From Dechloromonas sp. Dech2017 (GTDB taxonomy: Bacteria; Pseudomonadota; Gammaproteobacteria; Burkholderiales; Rhodocyclaceae), in the NCBI GenBank assembly GCA_009469585.1, contig SSXW01000014.1, positions 34,003-98,002 on the forward strand: a stretch of DNA of 64,000 nt. Reading direction: 5' to 3'. This document shows, piece after piece, positions 33,036-42,906 of the stretch. The stretch's first letter is position 1. The number at the start of each line of letters is the position of its first letter. Under the pieces are notes generated by a model. It worked only from the letters and a program-made list of their open reading frames with translations, searched no databases and was not told the origin of the DNA. The position numbers and the translations under genes are program-made.

Positions 33036-33307
33036 ACGACTGGCGGCAATTCGGTTTGGGCTGCCGGGCGATCAGCCGGACGCTTCAGGCAGGCAATCTC
33101 CCGCCGCTGACGAAAAACCAGGCCGAGCAGGGAAAGCACACCCAACAACACACCGGCGGCAAAAAACACCAGCAGGGTCATCACCAGAGGGGCCTGCCAC
33201 TGCATGTCCGGCAGGAAGCGCAGGCTGACCGGATCAGTGTTTTGCAGGGCAAATACGACAAGTATTGCGAAGACGATCAGTCGGGCCAACCAAGTCAGTG
33301 CTGTCAT
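33032..33307 (-). CDS. lapA: LapA family inner-membrane protein
   Basis: Encodes 91 residues with two hydrophobic segments (LARLIVFAILVVFALQNTD and VMTLLVFFAAGVLLGVLSLL) and QNTDPVSLRFL between them, typical of the LapA (DUF1049) family. It works with LapB at the inner membrane in LPS biogenesis. The ATG at 33307 is preferred to a TTG three codons upstream, which lies at the edge of a terminator. Confidence 0.88.
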   Translation of the reverse strand: MTALTWLARLIVFAILVVFALQNTDPVSLRFLPDMQWQAPLVMTLLVFFAAGVLLGVLSLLGLVFRQRREIACLKRPADRPAAQTELPPVV

Positions 33308-33314
33308 GGATTTC

Positions 33315-33348
33315 AATAAAAAGGGGCAGTGAAATCATTCACCGCCCC
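33315..33348 (-). terminator. Rho-independent terminator between ihfB and lapA
   Basis: On the minus strand GGGGCGGTGAA and TTCACTGCCCC pair around TGAT and run into TTTTTATT. It follows ihfB and precedes lapA, so lapAB-ugd-hld may be expressed partly separately from rpsA-ihfB. Confidence 0.85.
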
Positions 33349-33377
33349 AAATCTACCACATCGGTTCGAACCCGGCT

Positions 33378-33662
33378 TCAGATCGCCTGATCGACCCGTT
33401 CTCGCAGTTCCTTGCCGGCCTTGAAATGGGGAACCCACTTGGCCGGCACGCTGACCTTTTCCCCCGACTTGGGGTTACGCCCAACGCGCGGCGGGCGGTA
33501 GTTGAGAGCAAAGCTGCCGAATCCGCGGATCTCGATGCGATCGCCGCGCACAAGTGCTTCGGACATCGCATCGAGAATCATCTTGACCGCAAAATCAGCA
33601 TCCTTCGCCACCAACTGCGGAAAACGCTCTGCCAGTTGGGCGATGAGCTCGGATTTGGTCAT
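33378..33662 (-). CDS. ihfB: Integration host factor beta subunit
   Basis: Encodes 94 residues, the usual length. It starts [17 protein letters not shown] and has the HU/IHF arm [24 protein letters not shown], including the proline that intercalates into DNA. IHF bends DNA and supports recombination and transcription. It follows rpsA, the standard order in proteobacteria. Confidence 0.95.
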   Translation of the reverse strand: MTKSELIAQLAERFPQLVAKDADFAVKMILDAMSEALVRGDRIEIRGFGSFALNYRPPRVGRNPKSGEKVSVPAKWVPHFKAGKELRERVDQAI

Positions 33663-33677
33663 GCTATTGCCGCCTTA

Positions 33678-35357
33678 TCAGCCTTGCTGGTTGAACTTTG
33701 CCTTCAGCAGGGCACCAAGGTTGGTCGTACCGGAAGCAGCAGCGGAAGACTCGGCAGAAAGCTTCTGCATGGCTTCGTTCTGTTCGGCACTGTCCTTGGC
33801 CTTGATCGACAGGTTGATACCGCGGGTCTTGCGATCGACGTTGATGATCATCGCCTCGACCACATCGCCGACCTTGAGGTGCTGCGACAGGTCTTCGATA
33901 CGATCGCGGGAGAACTCGGAAGCGCGCAGGTAGCCTTCGTTCTCGCCATCCAGAGTCATCACGGCGCCGCGGGCGTCGACCGACTTGACGGTGGCGCTGA
34001 CGATGCTGTTCTTCTCGTGGGTGGCGATGAAGTTGGTGTACGGGTCGCCTTCCATCTGCTTGATGCCGAGGGAGATGCGCTCCTTCTCGACGTCGATGCC
34101 GAGCACGACGGCCTCGACTTCATCGCCCTTCTTGAAGTTGCGGATGGCTTCCTCGCCCGAGGCCGACCAGGACAGGTCGGACAGGTGCACCAGGCCGTCG
34201 ATGCCGCCGGGCAGGCCGATGAAGATGCCGAAGTCGGTGATCGACTTGATGGCACCCTTGACCTTGTCGCCCTTCTTGTGATTCATGGCGAAGTCATCCC
34301 ACGGATTCGGCTTGCACTGCTTCATGCCGAGGGAGATGCGGCGACGCTCTTCGTCGATCTCGAGGATCATGACCTCGACTTCGTCGCCGAGCTGGACAAC
34401 CTTGGACGGATGGACGTTCTTGTTGGTCCAGTCCATTTCGGAGACGTGAACCAGGCCTTCGATGCCCTGTTCGATCTCGACGAAGGAACCGTAGTCGGTC
34501 AGGTTGGTGACCTTGCCGAACAGGCGGGTGCCGGACGGGTAGCGGCGGGCGATGCCGACCCACGGGTCGTCGCCCAGTTGCTTCATACCCAGGGAGACGC
34601 GGTTCTTCTCGGCGTCGAACTTGAGAATCTTGGCGGTCACCTCGTCACCGACGTTGAGCACTTCGCTCGGGTGACGGACACGGCGCCAGGCCAGGTCGGT
34701 GATGTGCAGCAGGCCATCGATACCGCCGAGGTCGACGAAGGCGCCGTAGTCGGTGATGTTCTTGACGATGCCCTTGACGACGGAACCTTCCTTGAGGTTC
34801 TCGAGCAGCTTTTCGCGATCCTTGTCGGCGGTGGCTTCGAGCACGGCGCGACGCGACATGACGACGTTGTTGCGCTTGCGGTCGAGCTTGATGACCTTGA
34901 ATTCGAGGGTCTTGCCTTCGTACGGCGTGGTGTCCTTGACCGGACGCATGTCGACCAGCGAGCCCGGCAGGAAGGCACGGACGCCGTTGGACATGACGGT
35001 GAGGCCGCCCTTGACCTTGCCGGTGATGGTGCCGGTGACCAGGGTGTTGTCGTTCAGGGCCTGCTCCAGGAAGTTCCAGGCGGCGATGCGCTTGGCGCGA
35101 TCGCGTGACAGGCGGGTGGCGCCGTAGCCGTCTTCCAGCATCTCGATGGCCACCTGGACGAAATCGCCCACCTTGACCTCGAGTTCGCCCTGATCGCTCA
35201 GGAATTCTTCGAGCGGAACATAGGATTCCGATTTCAGGCCGGCATTAACCACAACGAAGTTGTGATCGATGAGCACCACTTCAGCGGTGATGACTTCGCC
35301 TTGACGCATTTCCTGGCGAGCCAGGGATTCTTCAAATAGTTGAGCAAAAGATTCCAT
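33678..35357 (-). CDS. rpsA: Ribosomal protein bS1
   Basis: Encodes 559 residues with six S1 RNA-binding domains; repeats such as [23 protein letters not shown] (as [19 protein letters not shown]), [19 protein letters not shown] and [19 protein letters not shown] are easily seen. S1 helps the 30S subunit bind mRNAs with weak ribosome-binding sites. The start [12 protein letters not shown] is typical. Confidence 0.97.
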   Translation of the reverse strand: MESFAQLFEESLARQEMRQGEVITAEVVLIDHNFVVVNAGLKSESYVPLEEFLSDQGELEVKVGDFVQVAIEMLEDGYGATRLSRDRAKRIAAWNFLEQALNDNTLVTGTITGKVKGGLTVMSNGVRAFLPGSLVDMRPVKDTTPYEGKTLEFKVIKLDRKRNNVVMSRRAVLEATADKDREKLLENLKEGSVVKGIVKNITDYGAFVDLGGIDGLLHITDLAWRRVRHPSEVLNVGDEVTAKILKFDAEKNRVSLGMKQLGDDPWVGIARRYPSGTRLFGKVTNLTDYGSFVEIEQGIEGLVHVSEMDWTNKNVHPSKVVQLGDEVEVMILEIDEERRRISLGMKQCKPNPWDDFAMNHKKGDKVKGAIKSITDFGIFIGLPGGIDGLVHLSDLSWSASGEEAIRNFKKGDEVEAVVLGIDVEKERISLGIKQMEGDPYTNFIATHEKNSIVSATVKSVDARGAVMTLDGENEGYLRASEFSRDRIEDLSQHLKVGDVVEAMIINVDRKTRGINLSIKAKDSAEQNEAMQKLSAESSAAASGTTNLGALLKAKFNQQG

Positions 35358-35449
35358 TGACGGAGAGAACTTTCATGCCGCGAATCGCAAGATCCACAGC
35401 GGGTTAGGGTTTAAAACATGTCACCGGCCACCCGGCCGGCAACGCCTTG

Positions 35450-37384
35450 CTACAACGCCTCCCGGCTCCATTCCAGCACCTGGTTCACCGCCTGTTCGAT
35501 GGTGAGATGCGTGGTGTCGAGCAGCCGGGCATCGGCCTCCTGCCGGAGCGGCGCGACGCTGCGCTGCGAATCGCGCTCATCACGTTGCTTCAAGTCCAGC
35601 AGAAGGGCGTCGAGGTTAGCAGATAATCCTTTTTCGATCAACTGCTTATAACGGCGCTCGGCGCGCACTTCGGCGCTGGCCGTCAGGAAAACCTTGAGCC
35701 GGGCGCGCGGGAAGACCACCGACCCCATGTCGCGCCCGTCGCCGACCAGCCCGGGGCACCGGTTGAACGCCCGCTGGCGGAAAAGCAGCGCCTCGCGGAC
35801 AGCCGGCAGGGCGGCGACGATCGAGGCTCCCGCCGACATTTCCTCGGTGCGGATGGCATCGCCTGCGGCTTGCCCACGCAAAAAGATTTCGCCATCGGCA
35901 AACCTGACGTCGAGCGCCGCAGCCAGCGCCGCCACGCCGGCCTCGTCGGCCCAATCGACACCGGTCCGACGGGCGGCCAGCGCGGTCAACCGGTAAAGCG
36001 ACCCGGAATCGAGATAGTCGAAGCCGAGCACCCCGGCCACCCGGGCCGCCACCGTCCCCTTGCCGGAAGCCGACGGGCCGTCGATGGCGATGACCGGAGC
36101 GGCCTTGGTCACCGCAGCGAATCGATCGAAGTAATCGGGGAAAGTCTTGGCCACGCACTTCGGGTCGTTGATGCGCAGCGGCGTGCCGAAGGCGGCCAGC
36201 GAGAAGCACATGGCGATGCGGTGGTCGTCGTAGGTATCGATGGCGGCCGGCTTGAGGGCGGCCGGCGTGACACGGATGAAATCGTCGCCTTCCTCGACCA
36301 CGGCACCCAGCTTGCGCAGTTCGGTGGCCATGGCGACGATGCGATCGGTTTCCTTGACCCGCCAGCTGGCGATGTTGCGCAAGGTTGTCGTGCCCTTGGC
36401 GAACAGCGCGGCGGTGGCCAGCGTCATCGCCGCATCGGGAATGTGGTTGCAGTCGAGGTCGACGGCGACCAGCCCGGACTCCGGTGCGCGCGCTTCCATC
36501 CAGTTCGGCCCCATGTCGATCTGCGCGCCCATTTTGGCCAGCGCTTCGGCAAACTTGACGTCGCCCTGGATCGAATCGCGGCCGACGCCTTCGACGCGCT
36601 GCGGACCACCACCAATCGCGCCGAGCGCCAGGAAGTAGGAGGCCGACGAGGCGTCGCCCTCGACGTAGATGACGCCGGGCGAGACGTAGCGGCTGCCGGC
36701 CTTGACGGTGAAGCGCTGCCAGCCCTGGCGCTCGACGACGACGCCGAAGCGGGCCATGGTGGCCAGCGTGATCTCGATGTAGGGCTTGGAAATCAGCTCG
36801 CCGACGACGTCGACCGTGACGGTTTCGCCGGTCAGCGGCAGGGCCATCAGGAGGCCGGTGAGGAACTGGCTGGAAACGTCGCCGCGAACCTGGACGCTGC
36901 CGCCCGGCCGGATGGTCGCCGGCTTGAGATGCAGCGGCGGGTAGCCGTCGTTGCCAAGGTAAGTGACGTCGGCACCGAGCTGGCGCAGGCCTTCGACCAG
37001 ATCGCCGATCGGCCGCTCGTGCATGCGGGCGACGCCCTTCAGAATGTAATCGCCGCCGGCCAGCGCCAGCGCCAGCGCCGCGGTCAACGGCCGAAAAGCG
37101 GTGCCGGCGTTGCCGAGGAAGAGTTCGGCCTGCTTGACCGGGAAACGGCCACCGCAGCCGGCGATCTTCCAGCTCTCGCCGCCCAGCGCGGTGACGCCGA
37201 CACCGAGCGCCTGCAGCGCTTCGAGCATGCGCGCCGTGTCGTCGGAGGCGAGCAGGTCACGCACCTCGGTCTCGCCGTCGGCAAGCGCGGCGAGCAGCAG
37301 GACGCGGTTGGAAATGCTCTTTGAACCGGGCAGGCAGACGGTTCCGGCAGCGGACAAGAACTGGGGCAGGTCGAGAAATTCCAT
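35450..37384 (-). CDS. aroA-cmk: Fused EPSP synthase and cytidylate kinase
   Basis: Encodes 644 residues. Residues 1 to about 422 are EPSP synthase, with [18 protein letters not shown] and [18 protein letters not shown]. From about 425 a cytidylate kinase begins: [35 protein letters not shown] and the [10 protein letters not shown] lid region. The first half joins shikimate-3-phosphate and PEP in aromatic amino-acid synthesis; the second phosphorylates CMP. Such a fusion is described in betaproteobacteria. It lies upstream of rpsA as expected, but tyrA, its usual upstream neighbour, is about 18 kb away. Confidence 0.95.
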   Translation of the reverse strand: MEFLDLPQFLSAAGTVCLPGSKSISNRVLLLAALADGETEVRDLLASDDTARMLEALQALGVGVTALGGESWKIAGCGGRFPVKQAELFLGNAGTAFRPLTAALALALAGGDYILKGVARMHERPIGDLVEGLRQLGADVTYLGNDGYPPLHLKPATIRPGGSVQVRGDVSSQFLTGLLMALPLTGETVTVDVVGELISKPYIEITLATMARFGVVVERQGWQRFTVKAGSRYVSPGVIYVEGDASSASYFLALGAIGGGPQRVEGVGRDSIQGDVKFAEALAKMGAQIDMGPNWMEARAPESGLVAVDLDCNHIPDAAMTLATAALFAKGTTTLRNIASWRVKETDRIVAMATELRKLGAVVEEGDDFIRVTPAALKPAAIDTYDDHRIAMCFSLAAFGTPLRINDPKCVAKTFPDYFDRFAAVTKAAPVIAIDGPSASGKGTVAARVAGVLGFDYLDSGSLYRLTALAARRTGVDWADEAGVAALAAALDVRFADGEIFLRGQAAGDAIRTEEMSAGASIVAALPAVREALLFRQRAFNRCPGLVGDGRDMGSVVFPRARLKVFLTASAEVRAERRYKQLIEKGLSANLDALLLDLKQRDERDSQRSVAPLRQEADARLLDTTHLTIEQAVNQVLEWSREAL

Positions 37385-37455
37385 GATCGGCAGGATGCTG
37401 GGAAAACCGGCAGTGTACCCTTGCCGGCGCCAAGACCGAAGTCCTCCGGCCGAAC

Positions 37456-39279
37456 TCAGGCCGTCGGGCCGCTAACGTACTCGGGCACGAAACGGCGCAG
37501 GCCCTGCTTGACCTCGGCGCTGGGCCGCACCCCGGCGCTCAGCCAATCGACCAGTTCAGCGTACTCCTCGGCCGCCAGCGCATCGGACAGGCGGGCAATG
37601 CGCAGCTTGGGATGCGGCGTCGGCAGCGTTGTCTCGCCGTCAGCCAACAACTCCTCGTAGAGCTTCTCGCCCGGCCGCAGCCCGGTGAACTCGATGCGAA
37701 TATCGTCGTCACCGAAACCAGAAAGCCGAACCATGTCGCGCGCTAGATCGAAGATTTTGACCGGCTCGCCCATGTCCAGCACAAATATTTCGCCGCCCTG
37801 CCCCATGCATCCGGCCTGCAACACCAGTTGCGCTGCCTCGGGGATGGTCATGAAGTAGCGGACGATATCCGGGTGGGTGACGGTGATCGGGCCGCCCTTG
37901 GCGATCTGCTCGCGGAATTTCGGGATGACGCTGCCATTGCTGCCGAGTACATTGCCGAAGCGAACAGTAACAATTTTTGTGCGGCTTTTTGCGTTGACCG
38001 TCAGACTCAGCCGTTCTGCCAAACGCTTGGTCGCACCCATGACATTTGTCGGATTGACAGCCTTATCAGTCGAAATCAGCACGAATTTATCGACGCCATT
38101 CTGGCAGGCGGCATTCGCCATGGTCAGCGTACCCAATGCATTGGTCCGTACTGCCTGCCAGGCATTGACGTCCTCCATTAGCGGCACATGCTTATAGGCC
38201 GCGGCATGAAAAATCACTGCGGGCTGTTCGGCGGCAAAGACCTCATCGACGCGCGCCGCATCGCGCACATCCGACGCCCAGCAACGACGCGCCAGGCCCG
38301 GGAAAGCGCCGCCCAACTCCTCGTCGATCTGATACAGCGCAAATTCCGACGAGTCGACCAACACCAGCCGCGCCGGACCAAAGCGGGCAATCTGCCGGCA
38401 CAGTTCGGAGCCGATGGACCCTCCTGCACCGCTGACCAGGACGACCCGGCCGGCCAGCAAACCTCGCAAGCCTTGGTCATCGAGGCTGACCGATTCACGA
38501 CCGAGCAAATCCTCCAGTTCAACCTTCCGGATGTTCGACACCGACAAACGGCCCGAGAGCAGATCGTCGTAGGAGGGCACGGTCAGCACCGTCAATCCGG
38601 CCGCCGCTGCCAGTTCCGTGGCGCGCCGCCGTTGAACCGGTTTGGCGCCGGGCATGGCGATGATGGCGTGCTGTGCGCCCAGGCGCTTGGCCACCGCATC
38701 GATATTGTCCAGCCCTGAGACGATCGGCAAGCCGCGCAGTCGTCGGCCGCTTTTCTCGGGACTATCATCCAAAATCGCCACCGCATACCACTGGCCGCTG
38801 CGGTGGATTTCCCGCAGCAGCGAATCCGCCGCCTCGCCGGCGCCGACGATCAGCACCGGGTTACCCCGCATCTTGGCCGGACCATACAGGCGATGTTCCT
38901 TCCAGCTACGATAGGCAAACCGGCTGCCCCCCATCAGGAGTGCCAGCAACATCGGATGCAGGATCAAAACCGAGCGTGGCACCAGCGGGATGCCAAACAG
39001 CACCACCAGACAGCCGGTCGCCAAGGCGCCAACCGCGACGGCGGCCAGCAGATTTTGCAGGTCCGAGAGGCTGGCAAAGCGCCAGATGCCGCGATACAGG
39101 CCAAAAAGATAGAACAGTGCGGCGAAGGTCGGCACGACCCAGAGTAGGGCCTGCCAGGCCTGCTGCCCGTAATCGGCCGGCACATCAAAGTTGAAGCGCA
39201 AGGCATAGGCCAACAGCCAGGCGATACTGGTCACGACCAGATCGTGGAGGAAGGCAGCCAGGGTGCGGTGATTCGGCAT
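37456..39279 (-). CDS. Membrane-bound nucleotide-sugar 4,6-dehydratase (PglF/WbpM type)
   Basis: Encodes 607 residues. Four hydrophobic segments fill the first 120 residues, a Rossmann-like domain follows ([17 protein letters not shown]), and then the catalytic SDR part with [17 protein letters not shown] and [21 protein letters not shown], whose methionine-for-tyrosine pattern is typical of WbpM/PglF. It likely makes UDP-4-keto-6-deoxy-GlcNAc. With the next three genes it matches bacillosamine synthesis. The ATG at 39279 is chosen; a TTG six codons upstream is possible. It is the last gene of the glycan cluster before aroA-cmk. Confidence 0.9.
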   Translation of the reverse strand: MPNHRTLAAFLHDLVVTSIAWLLAYALRFNFDVPADYGQQAWQALLWVVPTFAALFYLFGLYRGIWRFASLSDLQNLLAAVAVGALATGCLVVLFGIPLVPRSVLILHPMLLALLMGGSRFAYRSWKEHRLYGPAKMRGNPVLIVGAGEAADSLLREIHRSGQWYAVAILDDSPEKSGRRLRGLPIVSGLDNIDAVAKRLGAQHAIIAMPGAKPVQRRRATELAAAAGLTVLTVPSYDDLLSGRLSVSNIRKVELEDLLGRESVSLDDQGLRGLLAGRVVLVSGAGGSIGSELCRQIARFGPARLVLVDSSEFALYQIDEELGGAFPGLARRCWASDVRDAARVDEVFAAEQPAVIFHAAAYKHVPLMEDVNAWQAVRTNALGTLTMANAACQNGVDKFVLISTDKAVNPTNVMGATKRLAERLSLTVNAKSRTKIVTVRFGNVLGSNGSVIPKFREQIAKGGPITVTHPDIVRYFMTIPEAAQLVLQAGCMGQGGEIFVLDMGEPVKIFDLARDMVRLSGFGDDDIRIEFTGLRPGEKLYEELLADGETTLPTPHPKLRIARLSDALAAEEYAELVDWLSAGVRPSAEVKQGLRRFVPEYVSGPTA

Positions 39280-39324
39280 AAACAGGCGATTGAACAAATC
39301 AGTATTAAGGAGGCCGTCGAACCA

Positions 39325-40500
39325 TCAGGCGGATGCCTGGGCCATGACCGAGGCCAGGACCTCGCAGGTTTTGGCGATTTCCGCCGGCTTCAGGGTCGGA
39401 TGGACGAGGAACATCAGGCTATTTTCGCCAAGTTCGCGGGCGACGGGCAAGCGTTCTTCCGGACGCCAACCGGTACCATCGAAGGCTTTTTCCAAGTAAA
39501 TCTCCGAGCACGACCCGGCGTAGCAGGGAACGCCCTCGGCATTGATGGCCTCGATGATCCGATCCCGTCCCCAATCCACACGCAGGTGTTCCGGGCGTAC
39601 GAACACGTAGCATTTGTATGCGGCATGCGCAATCTGAGCATCCGGCAGTGGAACCCGCAAGGCGCCAATCTGCTGCGCTGTCGCCCAGATACGGTGGGCA
39701 TTGTCCAGGCGGGCGCGGTGCCAGTCTGCCATGCGCGCTAGCTGGATGCGCCCGATAGCGGCCTGCACCTCGATCATCCGCCAGTTGGTACCAAAGCTTT
39801 CATGTAGCCAACGGAAACCAGGCGGGTGTTCACGTTGATAGACGGCATCCCAACTCTTGCCATGATCTTTGAACGACCACATCGCCGACCAGAGGTTCGG
39901 ATCGTTGGTCGTCACCATGCCACCCTCGCCGCCCGTCGTCATGATCTTGTCCTGGCAGAAGGACCAGGCACCGATATGGCCCAGGCCGCCGACCGGCCGC
40001 CCTTTGTAGCGGGCGCCATGCGCCTGCGCGCAATCCTCGATCACTTTCAGTCCATGCGCGTTGGCCAATGCCATGATGGGGTCCATGTCGCACGGCCAGC
40101 CGGCGAGATGGACGCAGATGATGCCGCGCGTTCGCGGCGTCAGAACTTGCCGAAGGGTTTCTGCCGTGATGTTTTGTGAATCCGGATCGACATCGGCAAA
40201 GACCGGAATCGCCCCCGCATTGACGATTGAAGACGCGGAGGCCAGGAAAGTCCGCGGCGTCACGATGACTTCATCACCCGGGCCAATCGCCAGAACCTTG
40301 AGGGCGACATCGAGGGCCACCGTCCCGTTCGCCAAAGCCACCGCATGAGCACATCCCGCCCACGCCGCAAACTCCTGCTCGAACAGGCGACAGTGCTCAC
40401 CGGTCCAGTAGTTGACCCGATTGGACAAAATGACGTCCCGCGCCGCGTTGGCCTCCTCCTCGGAAAAACTGGGCCAGGGGGAAAAGGGGGTATTCAACAT
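39325..40500 (-). CDS. PLP aminotransferase (PglE/DegT type)
   Basis: Encodes 391 residues of the DegT/DnrJ/EryC1/StrS family: FEQEFAAWAGCAHAVALANGTVALDVAL, LKVIEDCAQAHGARYKG, and the PLP lysine in SFCQDKIMTTGGEGG. With a 4,6-dehydratase before and an acetyltransferase after it, amination at C4 of a 4-keto sugar (as by PglE) is the best guess. The ATG at 40500 (MLNTPFSPWPSFSEEE) is set by the family start, and the reading frame open further upstream is ignored. Its start overlaps the end of the acetyltransferase gene. Confidence 0.88.
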   Translation of the reverse strand: MLNTPFSPWPSFSEEEANAARDVILSNRVNYWTGEHCRLFEQEFAAWAGCAHAVALANGTVALDVALKVLAIGPGDEVIVTPRTFLASASSIVNAGAIPVFADVDPDSQNITAETLRQVLTPRTRGIICVHLAGWPCDMDPIMALANAHGLKVIEDCAQAHGARYKGRPVGGLGHIGAWSFCQDKIMTTGGEGGMVTTNDPNLWSAMWSFKDHGKSWDAVYQREHPPGFRWLHESFGTNWRMIEVQAAIGRIQLARMADWHRARLDNAHRIWATAQQIGALRVPLPDAQIAHAAYKCYVFVRPEHLRVDWGRDRIIEAINAEGVPCYAGSCSEIYLEKAFDGTGWRPEERLPVARELGENSLMFLVHPTLKPAEIAKTCEVLASVMAQASA

Positions 40501-41168
40501 CCGTCCAAACTCCGCTTCAACATCGGGCGCGCCGGGTTGCCGACGACGGTCGCCCCGGCCGGCACATCCCGGGTCACGATGGCGCCCATACCGATCACCG
40601 CCCCTGCGCCAATGCGCAATGGCTTCCCGGGAAGACCCTGGCGAATGACGGCGCCCGCCCCGATGTAGGCGTGATCGCCGATCCAGACGTTGCCATTGCA
40701 TTGAACGCCGGGTGCAAAGGTTACGAAATCGCCGATGACGCAGTCGTGCTCGACATAGCTGTACAAGTTGCCATGGAAATACCGGCCAATCCGGATATTC
40801 GAGGTCAGGCAGGTGAAGGGCGAGAGCAAGGCGCCTTCGCCCAACATCACATCGTCCATGATGACCCCCTGATTCGAAACCACGCTCCATGGCTGGATAC
40901 CATCGGCCGCCATCCGCCCGGCAATGCGTTCACGTACCCGGCTGTTGGCGACCGCGACGGCCAGCCAACGCTGCTCAGCGGGTATCGCCAAAAACTCGTC
41001 ATAGCGCAGGATGCGGTGGCCGTTGATTGCCTCTGCTTGCGGCGCGTCGTCGACAAACACCAGTTGCGCCCCCGCACTCCCGGCTGCGGCGAGTTGCTGG
41101 CGTGCCAGCGGCATGATGCCGCGGCCACAGCCGCTCGCACCAAAGACACCGAACACGGCCTCGCTCAT
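40494..41168 (-). CDS. Sugar O/N-acyltransferase (PglD type)
   Basis: Encodes 224 residues. An N-terminal Rossmann-like part (AVFGVFGASGCGRGIMPLARQQL) binds the sugar nucleotide, and a left-handed beta-helix with hexapeptide repeats follows (GNVWIGDHAYIGAGAVIRQG, IGAGAVIGMGAIVTRDVPAG). This two-part layout is that of PglD, which acetylates the 4-amino group of UDP-bacillosamine. Start at 41168 overlaps the stop of the phosphoglycosyl transferase gene. Confidence 0.86.
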   Translation of the reverse strand: MSEAVFGVFGASGCGRGIMPLARQQLAAAGSAGAQLVFVDDAPQAEAINGHRILRYDEFLAIPAEQRWLAVAVANSRVRERIAGRMAADGIQPWSVVSNQGVIMDDVMLGEGALLSPFTCLTSNIRIGRYFHGNLYSYVEHDCVIGDFVTFAPGVQCNGNVWIGDHAYIGAGAVIRQGLPGKPLRIGAGAVIGMGAIVTRDVPAGATVVGNPARPMLKRSLDGC

Positions 41169-41764
41169 CGCCGCTCGCTCCCGGTGAATTTCGCCATCGT
41201 CGCCTCGCCTTGGGCGCTGATGCCCTCGCGGACCAATACTTTTTTCACGGTCATCCACAAAATCCGCAGATCGAGCCACAAAGAGCGGTGATCGACATAC
41301 CAGACGTCGAGCCGGAAGCGCTCGTCCCAGCCCACCGCATTGCGCCCATTGACCTGCGCCCAGCCGGTAATACCCGGACGCACCTCGTGCCGACGCCGCT
41401 GCGTCTCGGAATACAGGGGCAGATACTCCATCAACAGGGGGCGCGGCCCAACCAGGCTCATCTCGCCCTTCAGGACGTTGAACAGCTCCGGCAATTCATC
41501 CAGGCTGGTGCTGCGCAAAAAACGGCCGAACCGGGTCAGTCGCTCGGCGTCCGGCAGCAGCTTACCAGTCGTATCCCGCGCATCAGTCATCGTTCGAAAT
41601 TTGACCATTCTAAACGGTTGACCGTACAAGCCCGGACGAACCTGGGTAAACAGCACCGGCGCCCCCAGCCAGCGGCGAACGAGGAGCGCCGTCACCAGCA
41701 AGACCGGCGCCAGCAGCAGCAACAGGCTCGCACTGAGCAGCACATCGAAGAGTCGCTTGATCAT
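41165..41764 (-). CDS. Initiating phosphoglycosyl transferase (PglC type)
   Basis: Encodes 199 residues, the small monotopic PglC form: an N-terminal hydrophobic hairpin (DVLLSASLLLLLAPVLLVTALL), then MVKFRTM, and the catalytic DE pair in STSLDELPELFNVLKGEMSLVGPRP. It should move a phospho-sugar from UDP to undecaprenyl phosphate and start the glycan. Next to PglF/E/D-like genes the first sugar may be di-N-acetylbacillosamine. Overlaps the upstream GT4 gene by four bases. Confidence 0.9.
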   Translation of the reverse strand: MIKRLFDVLLSASLLLLLAPVLLVTALLVRRWLGAPVLFTQVRPGLYGQPFRMVKFRTMTDARDTTGKLLPDAERLTRFGRFLRSTSLDELPELFNVLKGEMSLVGPRPLLMEYLPLYSETQRRRHEVRPGITGWAQVNGRNAVGWDERFRLDVWYVDHRSLWLDLRILWMTVKKVLVREGISAQGEATMAKFTGSERR

Positions 41765-42906
41765 TCGGATCTCCGCTCTGGCCGCCCCGCCAGAAAGGCC
41801 ACCAACCCCTCGACAATGCGCGCGGCACCGAAACGTTCGACAGCCCGCTGCCGGGCGGCCTTGCCCATCAGCTTCCGGCGCGTGCCATCCTCAAGCAAAT
41901 CCGCCAGGGCGGTCGTCAGCGCACCAACATCGCGGGGCGGCACCAGCAGGCCAGTGACGCCCGCCTCGACGGCATCGGTCAGGCCATAAATCCGGGTTGC
42001 CACGCCGGGGATACCCACTGCCGCCGCTTCGAGAATCGAACTGCCAAAGCCTTCCCGATAACTTGGCAAACAAAACAGGTCAGCGGCCGCCATAAACTGC
42101 TCGGGTTGCGCCGTAAATCCCTGAAAATGGACGCGATCGGGAAAACTGCCCGCCGCACGGCGCAGCCCCTCGGCCATCTCGCCTTCGTCCGGACCAACGA
42201 ACAGCCAATGGACCGTGGCGAAGCGCTCTCCCAGCGTCTTCATCGCGCCGGCCAGTTCGCGTAAGCCCTTGTCGACATTCAGGCGCCCGAGGTAAAGGAC
42301 AACCGTCGCTTCCGGCGGAATGCCAAAGGACGCCCGAACCTGCTGGCTTGCCACCTCGTTAGGGCAAAAGCGCTCGCTATCGACCCCGCAAATCGAACCA
42401 TCGGCAATGACCGAAATCTTGTCTGCTCGAACCACGCCTTGCTCGACCAGAAAATCGCGCTGCGAGGGGCTGTCCGCCAGCAGGGAGGTTGCCAGCGCAG
42501 CAATCAGCCGGTCGGCCGCTTTCAGAATCCGACGCCCCAATCCTTGGCGCGTCACCCACACCTGCCCCGTAAACCAGTGGATCCGGCACGGCACCCGCGC
42601 CAGAAAACCTGCCATCATGGCCAGCAGGCCGGCTTTCGGCGTCACCGACAGGACGATGTCGAAACGGTGCTGGCGGAAAATCCCGAGCAGCGCCCACAGG
42701 CCTGCGAGATCGCGCAGCGGAGAGATGTCGCGCGCGATCGGCGCATGGATGTGCGTCGCGCGCGGCGACACGCCGGCGGTGCCGCCCGAGAAGTCCGACA
42801 CTACGAATATCTCGAAGTCGTCGTCCAGCCGCTGGATGTGCGTATTGAGGAACGCCGTGACGGTCATGGGCACGGCGGTGACGAAGCAGAGGCGGGAACG
42901 GGTCAT
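41761..42906 (-). CDS. GT4 family glycosyltransferase
   Basis: Encodes 381 residues with a GT-B fold: FVTAVPMTVTAFLNTHIQRL at the N-terminus, VVLYLGRLNVDKGLRELAGAMK in the donor half and the Glu pair in YREGFGSSILEAAAVGIPGVAT. It resembles PglA/WcaL-like enzymes that add the second sugar. The start at 42906 is fixed by the four-base overlap with the upstream gene and by MTRSRLCFVTAVP. It is the only clear soluble glycosyltransferase in the cluster. Confidence 0.88.
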   Translation of the reverse strand: MTRSRLCFVTAVPMTVTAFLNTHIQRLDDDFEIFVVSDFSGGTAGVSPRATHIHAPIARDISPLRDLAGLWALLGIFRQHRFDIVLSVTPKAGLLAMMAGFLARVPCRIHWFTGQVWVTRQGLGRRILKAADRLIAALATSLLADSPSQRDFLVEQGVVRADKISVIADGSICGVDSERFCPNEVASQQVRASFGIPPEATVVLYLGRLNVDKGLRELAGAMKTLGERFATVHWLFVGPDEGEMAEGLRRAAGSFPDRVHFQGFTAQPEQFMAAADLFCLPSYREGFGSSILEAAAVGIPGVATRIYGLTDAVEAGVTGLLVPPRDVGALTTALADLLEDGTRRKLMGKAARQRAVERFGAARIVEGLVAFLAGRPERRSE

